In this document: one piece after another, positions 27,540 through 36,149 of the stretch | Layout: every line of letters begins with the position of its first letter | Numbering within the stretch: position 1 is the first letter of the stretch | Assembly: GCA_013178125.1 (NCBI GenBank) | Contig: JABLXJ010000007.1 | Span: 101,003 to 165,002 of the forward strand | From: Bacillota bacterium | GTDB taxonomy: Bacteria; Bacillota; SHA-98; Ch115; JABLXJ01 | Reading direction: 5' to 3' | Length of the DNA: 64,000 bases | Position numbers and translations under genes: made by a program | The notes under the pieces: generated by a model | Seen by the model: only the letters and a program-made list of their open reading frames with translations | Database searches by the model: none | What the model was told of the DNA's origin: nothing

Positions 27540-29205
27540 GTGGGCATCGTCCGTAGAGGAATATGAACCTACCTCGGGCCGTATTCGGCTTGGGTGCAGT
27601 TAGCGGTGGGCATCGTCCGTAGAGGAATATGAACCTTTATAGCCGAATGCCCTTATTGCGGAAATCGACTGGGTGGGCATCGTCCGTAGAGGAATATGAA
27701 CTGGCTTGTGTATCGAGATAATCCCGATGGGGAGGACGGTGGGCATCGTCCGTAGAGGAATATGAACTAGCCATACTCAAGGCCTATAAGTCCTGTCACC
27801 TTCGGTGGGCATCGTCCGTAGAGGAATATGAACTTTCACTTTGTCGAACCACCTTGACTTTCACGTCCCAGGTGGGCATCGTCCGTAGAGGAATATGAAC
27901 CTCCGAAATATTGAGCGTCAAGTATCCTCCAGGCCGGGTGGGCATCGTCCGTAGAGGAATATGAACACCGCTCACCCGGAGTCTAGGACTCCCGCTGATT
28001 CGGGTGGGCATCGTCCGTAGAGGAATATGAACACATATATTCCAAGCGCGGCTAACCATCCCTCCCAGGTGGGCATCGTCCGTAGAGGAATATGAACCCT
28101 CCTTCAAAATGCTGAAAAAATTAGCTACGCCTGGTGGGCATCGTCCGTAGAGGAATATGAACAATAATGATCTTGTCATCCATTTATAACACCCCCTTGG
28201 TGGGCATCGTCCGTAGAGGAATATGAACTTGCGTAGGAAGTCACGCACATTGACGAGATATTGAGGTGGGCATCGTCCGTAGAGGAATATGAACGTATGG
28301 TTCATACGAACCCCCCTGGGGGCCTAACGGGTGGGCATCGTCCGTAGAGGAATATGAACCCGGTATTCTATCGGTGTTGACCTGGCGAAGTATCAGTGGG
28401 CATCGTCCGTAGAGGAATATGAACCCTCCTGGGTCTTCTGTTTCACCTGATCCGCCGCCGTGGGCATCGTCCGTAGAGGAATATGAACAATAATTAAATT
28501 AAAATAACCCCTGCGCCCTGCCGTGGGCATCGTCCGTAGAGGAATATGAACGAGCGCAGCACTCGAACTAAAACTACAGGGAGCGCGTGGGCATCGTCCG
28601 TAGAGGAATATGAACGCGGATAGCGTGAAGATAGCCACGGCCGTGGCGGGGGCGAGTGGGCATCGTCCGTAGAGGAATATGAACTTGTGTTAGGAACAAC
28701 TATGAGCGTATCTGGCACGTCGTGGGCATCGTCCGTAGAGGAATATGAACAACAATGAGAACCTGGAGCAGAATCAAGATATAGACGTGGGCATCGTCCG
28801 TAGAGGAATATGAACTTAAGATGGCTATTCCATAAGGATCAACGGAGAGCGTGGGCATCGTCCGTAGAGGAATATGAACTTGATTGTGGCTGTCATTGTA
28901 AAACCTCCTCGCAATAGTGGGCATCGTCCGTAGAGGAATATGAACTTCCTGGCGGCGTGCCTTGAAGCAGTGCCAGAATGTGTGGGCATCGTCCGTAGAG
29001 GAATATGAACTTTCAGCCGGGGCCATAGGTGCGTCATAGTGCGTCCGTGGGCATCGTCCGTAGAGGAATATGAACTTATGCTCAACGTGATACCGCGCAA
29101 AAGCCTCCGGGTGGGCATCGTCCGTAGAGGAATATGAACAACAGTAGATGGCTAATACTACGATTATAGCGAGGACGTGGGCATCGTCCGTAGAGGAATA
29201 TGAAC
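27540..29205 (+). CRISPR. CRISPR array, 26 repeats and 25 spacers (type I-B)
   Basis: Twenty-six copies of an identical 29-nt repeat, GTGGGCATCG...GGAATATGAAC, start at 27540, 27606, 27673, 27739, 27805, 27872, 27938, 28004, 28069, 28134, 28200, 28266, 28331, 28396, 28460, 28523, 28587, 28656, 28722, 28787, 28851, 28917, 28982, 29047, 29111 and 29177. Spacers are 34-40 nt. The repeat ends in ATATGAAC, comparable to the ATTGAAAC-like 8-nt handles left by Cas6 in type I-B. Repeats 1-13 are each preceded by G, so they can be read as 30 nt; repeats 14-26 are preceded by C, A or T except one. No repeat is degenerate, not even the last, which is unusual for an old distal end. Orientation is leader and cas2 on the left. 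Confidence 0.98.
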
Positions 29206-29236
29206 ATTCACCTCTATCCTCCGCGCGAGAAAATCA

Positions 29237-29265
29237 TTGACCTCTTTACGAAGATATGCTACTAT
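29237..29265 (+). promoter_or_regulatory. Promoter of the T-box leader and trpB2
   Basis: TTGACC (5 of 6) at 29237, a 17-bp spacer and TACTAT (4 of 6) at 29260. The predicted start near 29272 lies shortly before stem I of the T-box. It is 32 bases beyond the last CRISPR repeat, so trpB2 need not depend on array transcription. Confidence 0.65.
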
Positions 29266-29319
29266 TAACACTAACAAGCGGGAAAACGTACATAAAGCTA
29301 ATAATGCAATCTAAAGGCA

Positions 29320-29835
29320 ATGACCAGGACGAGTAGGCGCGAGAGGCGGGCTGGAGAGAGCCGGGGGCAGGTGGAAGCCCGGCGCTGCGCACGCGTTGAA
29401 TGGACTTGCGAGCTTCAGACCGAAACGGGCATGTTGGTGCTGTGCGGCTTTTCGAATCTCTGAGGCTGCGCTCATGTTTCTTCCGGAGTAGGACCTGACG
29501 GGGCTCTACCGTTAAAAAGAGAGGGCATCGGTTGCATCTCTGACTTTTTGTGTGGCCTGGCCTGCCGCGTCATATGGCTTCGTTATGCAGCTTTGATGGT
29601 AATGAGCTTTAGATGGTATGGCCATGAGCGGTTATTCCTAAGCGATTATTGAGGTCAAGAAGTGGTGTGGCCCGTGCCTTTTGAGAGCTGAGCCAGCGCT
29701 AATGACGGAGTAGTTATGGCGGAGTAGTTACAGTATGGCAGGCAGCACCGCCGTATAGGCTGGCTAATTTGGGTGGCACCGCGGGGTATCATGAGACCCT
29801 CGTCCCTTGAAGGACGCGGGTCTTTTGTTTTTTAT
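29320..29835 (+). ncRNA. T-box riboswitch, tryptophan specifier (TGG)
   Basis: This leader senses uncharged tRNA-Trp and lets transcription reach trpB2 when tryptophan is scarce. The stem I apical part is recognisable as GGAGAGAGCCGGGG...GGTGGAAGCCCGG (29352-29381); the specifier loop reads GAA-TGG-AC with TGG at 29401-29403. The stem II/III region holds GGAGTAGGACCTGACGGGG and CTACCGTTA at about 29493. The T-box antiterminator sequence GGGTGGCACCGCGG is at 29771-29784. It is followed by the competing terminator. Confidence 0.9.
29793..29832 (+). terminator. T-box-controlled intrinsic terminator
   Basis: AGACCC-T-CGTCC pairs with GGACG-C-GGGTCT around a small loop and is followed by TTTTGTTTTTT. 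The ascending arm overlaps the region needed for the antiterminator that forms with the T-box sequence, the usual T-box switch. Confidence 0.88.
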
Positions 29836-29987
29836 ACAAATTAAGGTGCGAATATAAAGGGGAAGGTGAAGGTACGAATATGAGAAGGGAAAGCGCTAAA
29901 ATAGAGATAAGCGAAAGATAAGCGGTGATAAAAATGAAGATGAAGATGAATCTGAAGATGGAAGGGAAAAGAAGGGAGAGATAAGAA

Positions 29988-31349
29988 ATGGAGCAGACGA
30001 AGATACTACTCGAGGAGAAGGAGATACCAAGGAAATGGTACAATATTGTAGCCGACATGCCGACGAGGCCCGGGCCGCCTCTCAACCCCAAGACAATGAA
30101 ACCAGCAGCGCCTGAGGATCTTTCGCCGATATTCCCCATGTCCCTGATCGAGCAGGAGGTTAGCGACCAGCGGTGGATCGACATCCCCGAGGAGGTCCTT
30201 GAGGTCTATGCTCTCTGGAGACCGACGCCGATGTTCAGGGCTCACCGCCTTGAGAAGGCCCTCGGGACGCCCGCCAGGATATATTACAAACATGAGGGAG
30301 CGAGCCCCGCAGGGAGCCATAAGCCCAACACCGCGGTGCCGCAGGCATATTATAACAAAAAGGATGGCATCAAGCGGCTCTCAACAGAGACGGGAGCGGG
30401 GCAGTGGGGGACCGCACTTGCACTCGCCTGTAACTTCTTTGGCCTCGAGTGCACGGTCTATATGGTGAAGGTGAGCTTTGAGCAGAAGCCCTACCGCAAG
30501 TCCATGATTCGCGCTTACGGAGCTGATGTCGTCGCGAGCCCGAGCGACCGGACCATGACGGGCCGCCGGATTCGCGCCGAGGCGCCTGATTCGCCGGGCA
30601 GCCTGGGGATCGCAATAAGCGAGGCCGTTGAGGACGCGGCATCCCATGATGATACGAATTACTCCCTCGGAAGCGTGCTCAACCATGTCCTCCTTCATCA
30701 GACTGTGATCGGACTTGAAGCGAAGGCTCAGATGGCGAAGGTGGACGATTACCCCGACATTGTAATCGGATGCGTGGGTGGCGGGAGCAACTTCGCCGGC
30801 CTCAGCTTCCCGTTCCTCCAGGACAAAATCAATGGCAAGGACATTCGGGTAATCGCCGTGGAGCCGACGGCGTGCCCGACCTTGACAAAGGGCATTTATG
30901 CGTACGATTACGGCGATACAGCAGGATTCACGCCGCTCATGCCCATGTACACGCTCGGCCATTCCTTCGTGCCCGCGGGGATTCATGCCGGGGGGCTGAG
31001 GTACCACGGTGCGTCCCCGCTCGTGAGCCAGCTTTATCGAGATGGTTTGATCGAGGCGCAGGCCTACGGCCAGGTGGGCGTGTTTGAGGCAGCGTGCCTG
31101 TTTGCGAAGTCCGAGGGGATAATTCCCGCCCCTGAGTCCTCACACGCCATAAAAGCCGTGGTCGAAGAGGCGGCGAGGTGCAAGGAAGCAGGCGAGGCGA
31201 AGACGATCCTCTTCAACCTCAGTGGGCACGGGCTGCTCGACCTGGGCGCCTATGATTCCTACTTCGCGGGCAAGCTGGAGGACTATGAGCATCCGAGCGA
31301 GCTCATCGAAAAGGCCCTTGCCGAGCTGCCAGAGGTGGCTGTTAGCTAA
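29988..31349 (+). CDS. trpB: Tryptophan synthase beta chain, TrpB2 type
   Basis: A PLP enzyme of 453 residues that joins indole (or a related acceptor) with serine to form tryptophan. The TrpB2 class is recognised by its length, the N-terminal extension ([20 protein letters not shown]) and the PLP lysine in [12 protein letters not shown]; the phosphate-binding [10 protein letters not shown] loop follows near residue 265. No trpA or other trp gene is adjacent. TrpB2 proteins often work without a partner alpha subunit, for example in salvaging indole. The Trp T-box directly upstream confirms that expression responds to tryptophan limitation. ATG 29988 follows AAGGGAGAG. Confidence 0.94.
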   Translation: MEQTKILLEEKEIPRKWYNIVADMPTRPGPPLNPKTMKPAAPEDLSPIFPMSLIEQEVSDQRWIDIPEEVLEVYALWRPTPMFRAHRLEKALGTPARIYYKHEGASPAGSHKPNTAVPQAYYNKKDGIKRLSTETGAGQWGTALALACNFFGLECTVYMVKVSFEQKPYRKSMIRAYGADVVASPSDRTMTGRRIRAEAPDSPGSLGIAISEAVEDAASHDDTNYSLGSVLNHVLLHQTVIGLEAKAQMAKVDDYPDIVIGCVGGGSNFAGLSFPFLQDKINGKDIRVIAVEPTACPTLTKGIYAYDYGDTAGFTPLMPMYTLGHSFVPAGIHAGGLRYHGASPLVSQLYRDGLIEAQAYGQVGVFEAACLFAKSEGIIPAPESSHAIKAVVEEAARCKEAGEAKTILFNLSGHGLLDLGAYDSYFAGKLEDYEHPSELIEKALAELPEVAVS

Positions 31350-31427
31350 CATGGCGTGAATTTCAGGGAACATACTTATGGGCCCTGACCTAGCGGGAAG
31401 GCGGAAATGGCTACAGGGCTGGTTACC

Positions 31428-31487
31428 AAGGGCGGTTGCGCGTATATACCCCATCGCTGGGTGTGGTGAGTATACGCAACCGCCCTT
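31428..31487 (+). terminator. Large stem-loop after trpB2
   Basis: AAGGGCGGTTGCG...TATA (31428-31446) pairs with TATACGCAACCGCCCTT (31471-31487), with a 2-base bulge and a 24-base loop. It is followed by TATTGCAACCTTTATTGC rather than a clean T-run, so it is a probable but not classical terminator. It could also protect the 3' end of the trpB2 message. Confidence 0.6.
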
Positions 31488-31933
31488 TATTGCAACCTTT
31501 ATTGCAAGATGAAGAACGGCAAAATCTCTCCAGCCGCGGTTGGATAGGAACTAGGAACTCGGACAGGAACTTTGACGGGGTCCCGCTTAGATTGCTACAA
31601 CACCTTGACATGAGTAGTAAACACTGCTATGATTAGGATTAGGCTAGCAAACCCGGCGGAGTTTATGGGGGGCTTACAAGCTGGAATCAGGATCGTTGCT
31701 CATTGAATGTTGTTCATTGAATATTAATATTGAATCAGGATCGCTAGATCAGGATCAATTCGGGATCAGTCAACTAGGTTTGTTGAATTAGAGTCGAATC
31801 AGAATAAGGATTGTAGAATCAAATCGTTGAAGGCCGCATTTAGTATCTCCAACCACGTTTTCTTTACTGTCTTTCTTTTCCTTGTCATAACTGTCTTAAC
31901 TCTCCCGTCGTAAAGTTCCCATTTGTAAGTATG
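31488..31933. other. Gene-free region with GAATCAGGATC-type repeats
   Basis: About 450 bases with no convincing gene. Between 31680 and 31770 GAATCAGGATCG, TTCATTGAAT and AGATCAGGATCA units recur imperfectly. Short frames here are not supported by ribosome sites or composition. A -35-like TTGTCA at 31882 has no good partner. Confidence 0.45.
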
Positions 31934-31953
31934 GGAGAATGTGTCCATTCTCC
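31918..31953 (+). promoter_or_regulatory. Two overlapping hairpins upstream of the sugar cluster
   Basis: GGAGAATG-TGTC-CATTCTCC (31934-31953) is a perfect 8-bp stem with a tetraloop. CCCAT (31918) and ATGGG (31931) form a second, mutually exclusive stem sharing the GGG. They lie about 155 bases before the RhaI-like gene and could be an operator palindrome or an RNA switch; nothing further supports either. Confidence 0.4.
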
Positions 31954-32105
31954 AGGCAGGATAGGATTCAACAGGAGTTCAAGTGGAGAAATTGAAATAT
32001 CGAGAAAGGAAAAGAAAGAAGGAAAGAGGGAAAGGGACGTCGAAACGGAACTAAAGTCAAGACCATAAGTCGAGACCAGATGGGATGGACAAGGAGGGAG
32101 GACGC

Positions 32106-33353
32106 ATGGATCGCGATCACCGAAGTGCCGGTCACCAGAGCGTTGATCACCGGAATGTCGAGCAGGAGTATGAGTACCTCAAGTCCAGGCTGGCAGGGAG
32201 CGGCGTGGATATAGACCTTGATGAGGCCAAGGAGCGCCTGAAGAGGCAACACCTCGAAACCCCCTCGTGGGGCTATGGCGACAGCGGCACCCGATTCTAC
32301 GTGTTCAAGAAGCCCGGGGCTGCACGCAATGTCTACGAGAAGCTCCAGGATGCGGCCGAGGTTCAGAGGCTTACCGGCGTTACCCCCACTGTTGCGCTTC
32401 ACATTCCCTGGGATAAGGTTGATGATTATGCTGCGCTCAAACGTTACGCCGAGGACCTGGGAGTCAAGATTGGGGCGATCAACCCGAACCTCTTTCAGGA
32501 TGATGATTATATGCTTGGCAGCATAACGCACCCGGATACAGGGGTCCGGAAGAAGGCCGTCGCCCACATGCTTGAATGTGTGGATATAATGAGGACCGTC
32601 GGGTCCAAGACGCTGAGCATATGGCTGGCGGATGGGACGAATTACCCCGGGCAAGGGGACTTCCGCGACAGGAAGAAGTGGATGACGGAATGCCTGGAGG
32701 AGGTCTACCAGAGCCTTGATGAGGATATGAAGATGCTCCTGGAGTACAAGTTCTTTGAGCCGGGGTTTTATCACACCGATCTTGCCGACTGGGGGATGGC
32801 GACGATAACCGCCATGAAGCTGGGTCCGAAGGCTAAGACCCTGGTGGACCTGGGCCATCACCCGCTGGGCACCAACATCCAGCATATCGTCGCGTTTCTT
32901 ATCGACGAGGGCAGGCTCGGAGGCTTCCATTTCAATAGCAAGAAGTACGCGGACGATGACCTGACAGCAGGCTCCAACGACCCGTACGAGCTCTTCCTCA
33001 TATTCAACGAACTGGCCCGGGCGGAGGGCGAGGCTGGCGGCAGGCTCGATGTGGATTACATGATCGACCAGAGCCATAACGTGAAGCCTAAGATACCGGC
33101 GATGATCCAGACGGTGATGAACCTTCAGAGGGCGTACGCGAAGGCGCTCTTGATTGACCGCAAGGCTCTGGTCAGGGCCCAGCGGGAGGGTGACATAATA
33201 GGCGCGGAGCGCGTGCTCGTAGACGCGTTCAATACGGATGTGGAGCCGCTATTGAGGATGGTCCGGGCTGAGCTCGGCGTCCCGCTCGACCCGCTCAAGG
33301 CGTTCGCTGAGAGCGGTTACCTTGAGAGGGTGGTGGAGGAACGGTCCAAGTAG
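32106..33353 (+). CDS. L-rhamnose isomerase, RhaI type (sugar isomerase)
   Basis: A TIM-barrel, metal-dependent aldose-ketose isomerase of 415 residues, of the RhaI type found in Pseudomonas stutzeri and many Firmicutes rather than E. coli RhaA. Recognisable parts are TPTVALHIPWD, GAINPNLFQDDDY, LSIWLADGTNYPGQ, LLEYKFFEPGFYHT (metal-binding glutamate), LVDLGHHPLGTNI and FHFNSKKYADDDLTAGS. Substrates of the family include L-rhamnose and related 6-deoxy and rare sugars. ATG 32106 is preceded by AAGGAGGGAGG; ATG 32085 is upstream but lacks such a site. The first 20 residues (DHRSAGHQSVDHRN) look like a slippage-born tail. Confidence 0.9.
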   Translation: MDRDHRSAGHQSVDHRNVEQEYEYLKSRLAGSGVDIDLDEAKERLKRQHLETPSWGYGDSGTRFYVFKKPGAARNVYEKLQDAAEVQRLTGVTPTVALHIPWDKVDDYAALKRYAEDLGVKIGAINPNLFQDDDYMLGSITHPDTGVRKKAVAHMLECVDIMRTVGSKTLSIWLADGTNYPGQGDFRDRKKWMTECLEEVYQSLDEDMKMLLEYKFFEPGFYHTDLADWGMATITAMKLGPKAKTLVDLGHHPLGTNIQHIVAFLIDEGRLGGFHFNSKKYADDDLTAGSNDPYELFLIFNELARAEGEAGGRLDVDYMIDQSHNVKPKIPAMIQTVMNLQRAYAKALLIDRKALVRAQREGDIIGAERVLVDAFNTDVEPLLRMVRAELGVPLDPLKAFAESGYLERVVEERSK

Positions 33354-33382
33354 CGAGTTGTTAGAAGAATGGAGGCGCAAGC

Positions 33383-34087
33383 ATGGCTACAAAGATGGTC
33401 AGTGGGTCCCAGGAGGATATGGTAAAGGTTGTCCGGTCCGAGCTTTGGAAATATGGCAGGAAGATAATCGAGAGCGGCCTCGTAGTCGGGCCGGGCGGGA
33501 ATATCAGCGCGAAGGCCGGCGATGTGATGTATATATCCCCGAGCGGCTATGCCTTTGATGATGTCGAGCCTGGGGATTACGTAGGGGTGGATATTGCCAG
33601 TGGCGAGGTCGTTGACAGCAATGAGAAGACGAGGCCCTCGTCCGAGGTGCTGATGCACCTTGCCTGCTACCGGTCCCGTCAGGACGTGAGCGCGGTTGTA
33701 CATATCCATCCGCCTTACGGCATAGCCGTAGCCAGCACCACCGGCAGGCTCGAGGCGATGTTCCCCGATTTTGCGGCGTATGTTGGGAAAGTGGGGATGC
33801 TGGGCTATGTAGTCCCATCCAGCCCTCAGCTCGCCGATGCAGTCGAGGGGAAGATCGTGGATCACAATGCGATCCTCATGTCAAATCATGGGGCGGTTAC
33901 GGTGGGGGCAAACCTCAAGGAGGCGTTCTACCGGGCTGTGGTCCTCGAGGAGGGTGCGAAGATATTCGTGTTATCCAGGATCCTCGGCGAGCCCCGGGTC
34001 TTCACCGAGGCGGATGTGGAGGAGATCAAAAACCTCGGCGCCGAGAAATACAGGACTCAGCTCTTGAGACAGCCGCACCAGGCATAA
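33383..34087 (+). CDS. Class II aldolase (L-rhamnulose/L-fuculose-1-phosphate aldolase type)
   Basis: A zinc-dependent aldolase/epimerase-family protein of 234 residues. GPGGNISAKAGD binds the substrate phosphate, the catalytic glutamate lies in RPSSEVLMH, and zinc histidines lie in VVHIHPPYGIAV and SNHGAVTVG. Cleavage of rhamnulose 1-phosphate to dihydroxyacetone phosphate and L-lactaldehyde is the likely role beside RhaI, but a kinase to make the phosphorylated substrate is not in the cluster. ATG 33383 follows GGAGG with 9-base spacing, 30 bases after the isomerase gene. Confidence 0.9.
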   Translation: MATKMVSGSQEDMVKVVRSELWKYGRKIIESGLVVGPGGNISAKAGDVMYISPSGYAFDDVEPGDYVGVDIASGEVVDSNEKTRPSSEVLMHLACYRSRQDVSAVVHIHPPYGIAVASTTGRLEAMFPDFAAYVGKVGMLGYVVPSSPQLADAVEGKIVDHNAILMSNHGAVTVGANLKEAFYRAVVLEEGAKIFVLSRILGEPRVFTEADVEEIKNLGAEKYRTQLLRQPHQA

Positions 34088-34233
34088 CCACCAGGCATAA
34101 CCGAAACCCAAAACCAATAATCCATAACCACCCCCCGGATTCATTCGAAGACGGCACGTCGCGTAGCACGTTACATAGCACGTCGCATAGGCGCACAGGC
34201 GCGTAATCAACCGGGAGAGGAGTGCATTCAACC
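34088..34233 (+). repeat. Gap with CAGGCATAACCAC and CGTAGCACGTTACATAGCACG repeats
   Basis: Directly after the aldolase stop the sequence ACCAGGCATAACC (which includes the stop) is repeated, followed by AC-rich variants, and at 34155-34205 by imperfect repeats of CGTCGCGTAGCACG. No promoter is evident. The last bases carry the GGAGAGGAG ribosome site of the next gene. Confidence 0.5.
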
Positions 34234-35277
34234 ATGAAGGCAGCGGTATTCATGGAGCCCCGTAGGATGGAGGTTCGCGAGGTGGAGACACCCAGGTGCG
34301 GCCCGGGCGAGGTCCGCATCAAGGTGATGGCCTGCGCGATCTGCGGGACGGACATAAGGATATACAATCACGGCCACCATAACGTCAAGCCCCCTCAGAT
34401 TATAGGCCACGAGATCGCGGGCATTGTCGACGAGGTTGGTTCAAGTGTCAAGGATCTGAGGGAAGGCGACCACGTCATCGTCGTAACCTCCATACCTTGC
34501 GGCAGGTGTGCCTTTTGCCAGAAAGGCTCGCCAAATCTGTGCATCGATTTCAAAGCTATTGGCTACCACTACCCCGGCGGTTTTGCCCAGTACATGGTCA
34601 TGCCCGAGGAGGGGGTCAGGGCCGGAAACATTATGAAGATACCTGATAACCTCCCATTCAACGAGGCATCCCTCGTGGAGCCTCTATCATGCGTAATAAA
34701 CGGGCAATCATATTTGAATATAAGCCTTGCTGATTCGGTCCTGATAATAGGCGCGGGTCCTATAGGCTGCATGCACGCTGAGCTCGCCAGGGCCAAGGGC
34801 GCGACCAAGGTCATGATGTCGGATGTGTCGGTGGAGCGCCTTGACATAGCCAGGGGTTTCGGCATCGACAGGCTGATCAACCCCACACAGGAGAGCCTCG
34901 AGAAGGTTGTTGCCGAGGAGACAGATGGAGCCGGGGTGAATGTCGTTATCGTAGCGTGCTCCTCAGGTAAGGCCCAGGAGGATGCGCTCAAGGTGGTTGC
35001 GACCCAGGGGAGAATAAGCTTCTTTGGTGGCTTGCCAAAGGACAATCCATACATCAACTTCAACAGCAATATCATTCACTACAAGGAAGTATCGGTCCAT
35101 GGGGCCTTCGCTTCGTATCCGAGCCAGTATAAACAGGCGTTGAGCATCATCGCCACAAAGAGGGTCGACGCCTCTAGATTCATAACCGCGACATTCCCTC
35201 TGGACAGGATCGTTGAGGCCATCGCGACGGCGCAAAAAGCCGAAGGGCTCAAGATGGTCATAAATCCTTGGCAATAG
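34234..35277 (+). CDS. Zinc-dependent medium-chain dehydrogenase (sorbitol/threonine dehydrogenase type)
   Basis: A 347-residue alcohol dehydrogenase of the medium-chain family. Catalytic zinc ligands: C in ACAICGTD, HE in IIGHEIAG and E in SLVEPLSC; the structural zinc site is the four-cysteine PCGRCAFCQKGSPNLC. The NAD(P)-binding site is LIIGAGPIGCMHAELA. Within this cluster it probably oxidises a polyol or an aldehyde product such as lactaldehyde; this is inference. ATG 34234 gives the normal N-terminus MKAAVFMEP; GTG 34222 is an alternative. Confidence 0.92.
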   Translation: MKAAVFMEPRRMEVREVETPRCGPGEVRIKVMACAICGTDIRIYNHGHHNVKPPQIIGHEIAGIVDEVGSSVKDLREGDHVIVVTSIPCGRCAFCQKGSPNLCIDFKAIGYHYPGGFAQYMVMPEEGVRAGNIMKIPDNLPFNEASLVEPLSCVINGQSYLNISLADSVLIIGAGPIGCMHAELARAKGATKVMMSDVSVERLDIARGFGIDRLINPTQESLEKVVAEETDGAGVNVVIVACSSGKAQEDALKVVATQGRISFFGGLPKDNPYINFNSNIIHYKEVSVHGAFASYPSQYKQALSIIATKRVDASRFITATFPLDRIVEAIATAQKAEGLKMVINPWQ

Positions 35278-35332
35278 TAAAATCCACTGATTATTCTCAT
35301 GTTATTCTCATGGGGAGGGTGAGCTCCGGACT

Positions 35333-36118
35333 ATGGAAAGACGTCTCGAAGATAAGATAGCACTTGTGACCGGTGCCGGCCAGGGCATTGGAAGAGGGCT
35401 CGCCCTGCGCCTCGCGCGGGAAGGGTGTCATGTTGTGGTCGCCGACCTCAATGAGGCCACAGCGAGCACGGTGGTGGAGGAGATAAGGGCCCTGGACAGG
35501 CGGGCGATAGCGGTCAAGGTTGATGTGGGGGATGCCGCGCAGGTTGCGGCCATGGTCGACCGGGCGGTTGCCGAATTCGGCAGGATAGATATCTTGGTAA
35601 GCAATGCAGGTATCCTCAAGTCCTTCCCCATCACCGATTTCCCCGAGGAGGCCTGGGATGCCATCATAAGGGTGAATCTCAAGGGCAACTTCCTGTGCAT
35701 GAGGGAAGTTGCAAAGCAGATGATAAAGCAGCGCTCAGGCAAGATCATCAGTATGAGCTCGAAGTCCGGGAAAAAGGGCAGCCTATGGAATGCTGGTTAC
35801 TGCGCATCGAAATTCGGCATTATCGGCCTGGTCCAGAGCGTGGCGCTGGACCTTGCGCCCTTTGGGATAAACGTCAACGCCGTTTGCCCGGGTAACGTCT
35901 TTGAGACCCCCCTGTGGGACCAGCTCGACGTTGAGTACTCTAGGAAACTCGGCATACCTCCCGAGAAGGTGCGGGAGAAGTATATCGAAAAGGTGCCGCT
36001 GGGTAGGGGCTGCACGATCGAGGATGTTGCAAACGTGGTCGTTTTCCTGGCCTCGAAGGAATCGGATTATATGACGGGCCAGGCCATAAACGTCACAGGG
36101 GGTCAGGAGATGCGTTAG
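35333..36118 (+). CDS. Short-chain dehydrogenase/reductase (sugar or polyol type)
   Basis: A 261-residue classical SDR. The cofactor motif is TGAGQGIG (about 14-21), NAG is at about 92, the catalytic serine in SSKSGKKGS, and YxxxK is YCASK. The C-terminus PLGRGCTIEDVANVVVFL and GQAINVTGGQEM resembles sorbitol-6-phosphate or other polyol dehydrogenases. It follows the zinc dehydrogenase by 55 bases and probably belongs to the same operon. The true substrate is unknown. Confidence 0.9.
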   Translation: MERRLEDKIALVTGAGQGIGRGLALRLAREGCHVVVADLNEATASTVVEEIRALDRRAIAVKVDVGDAAQVAAMVDRAVAEFGRIDILVSNAGILKSFPITDFPEEAWDAIIRVNLKGNFLCMREVAKQMIKQRSGKIISMSSKSGKKGSLWNAGYCASKFGIIGLVQSVALDLAPFGINVNAVCPGNVFETPLWDQLDVEYSRKLGIPPEKVREKYIEKVPLGRGCTIEDVANVVVFLASKESDYMTGQAINVTGGQEMR

Positions 36119-36149
36119 GAGTTAGCCAGCAACGGAGGAGGAATAGAAA

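Noticed and set aside
27796..29118. Several minus-strand open frames coding for repeated FIFLYGRCP, HIPLRTMPT or SYSSTDDAH peptides
   Set aside because: They are the CRISPR repeat read on the wrong strand in three frames; no ribosome sites and no independent coding signal.
27540..29205. Self-targeting by array spacers within the window
   Set aside because: By eye I found no spacer with an extended match to any gene here; an exhaustive search was not possible.
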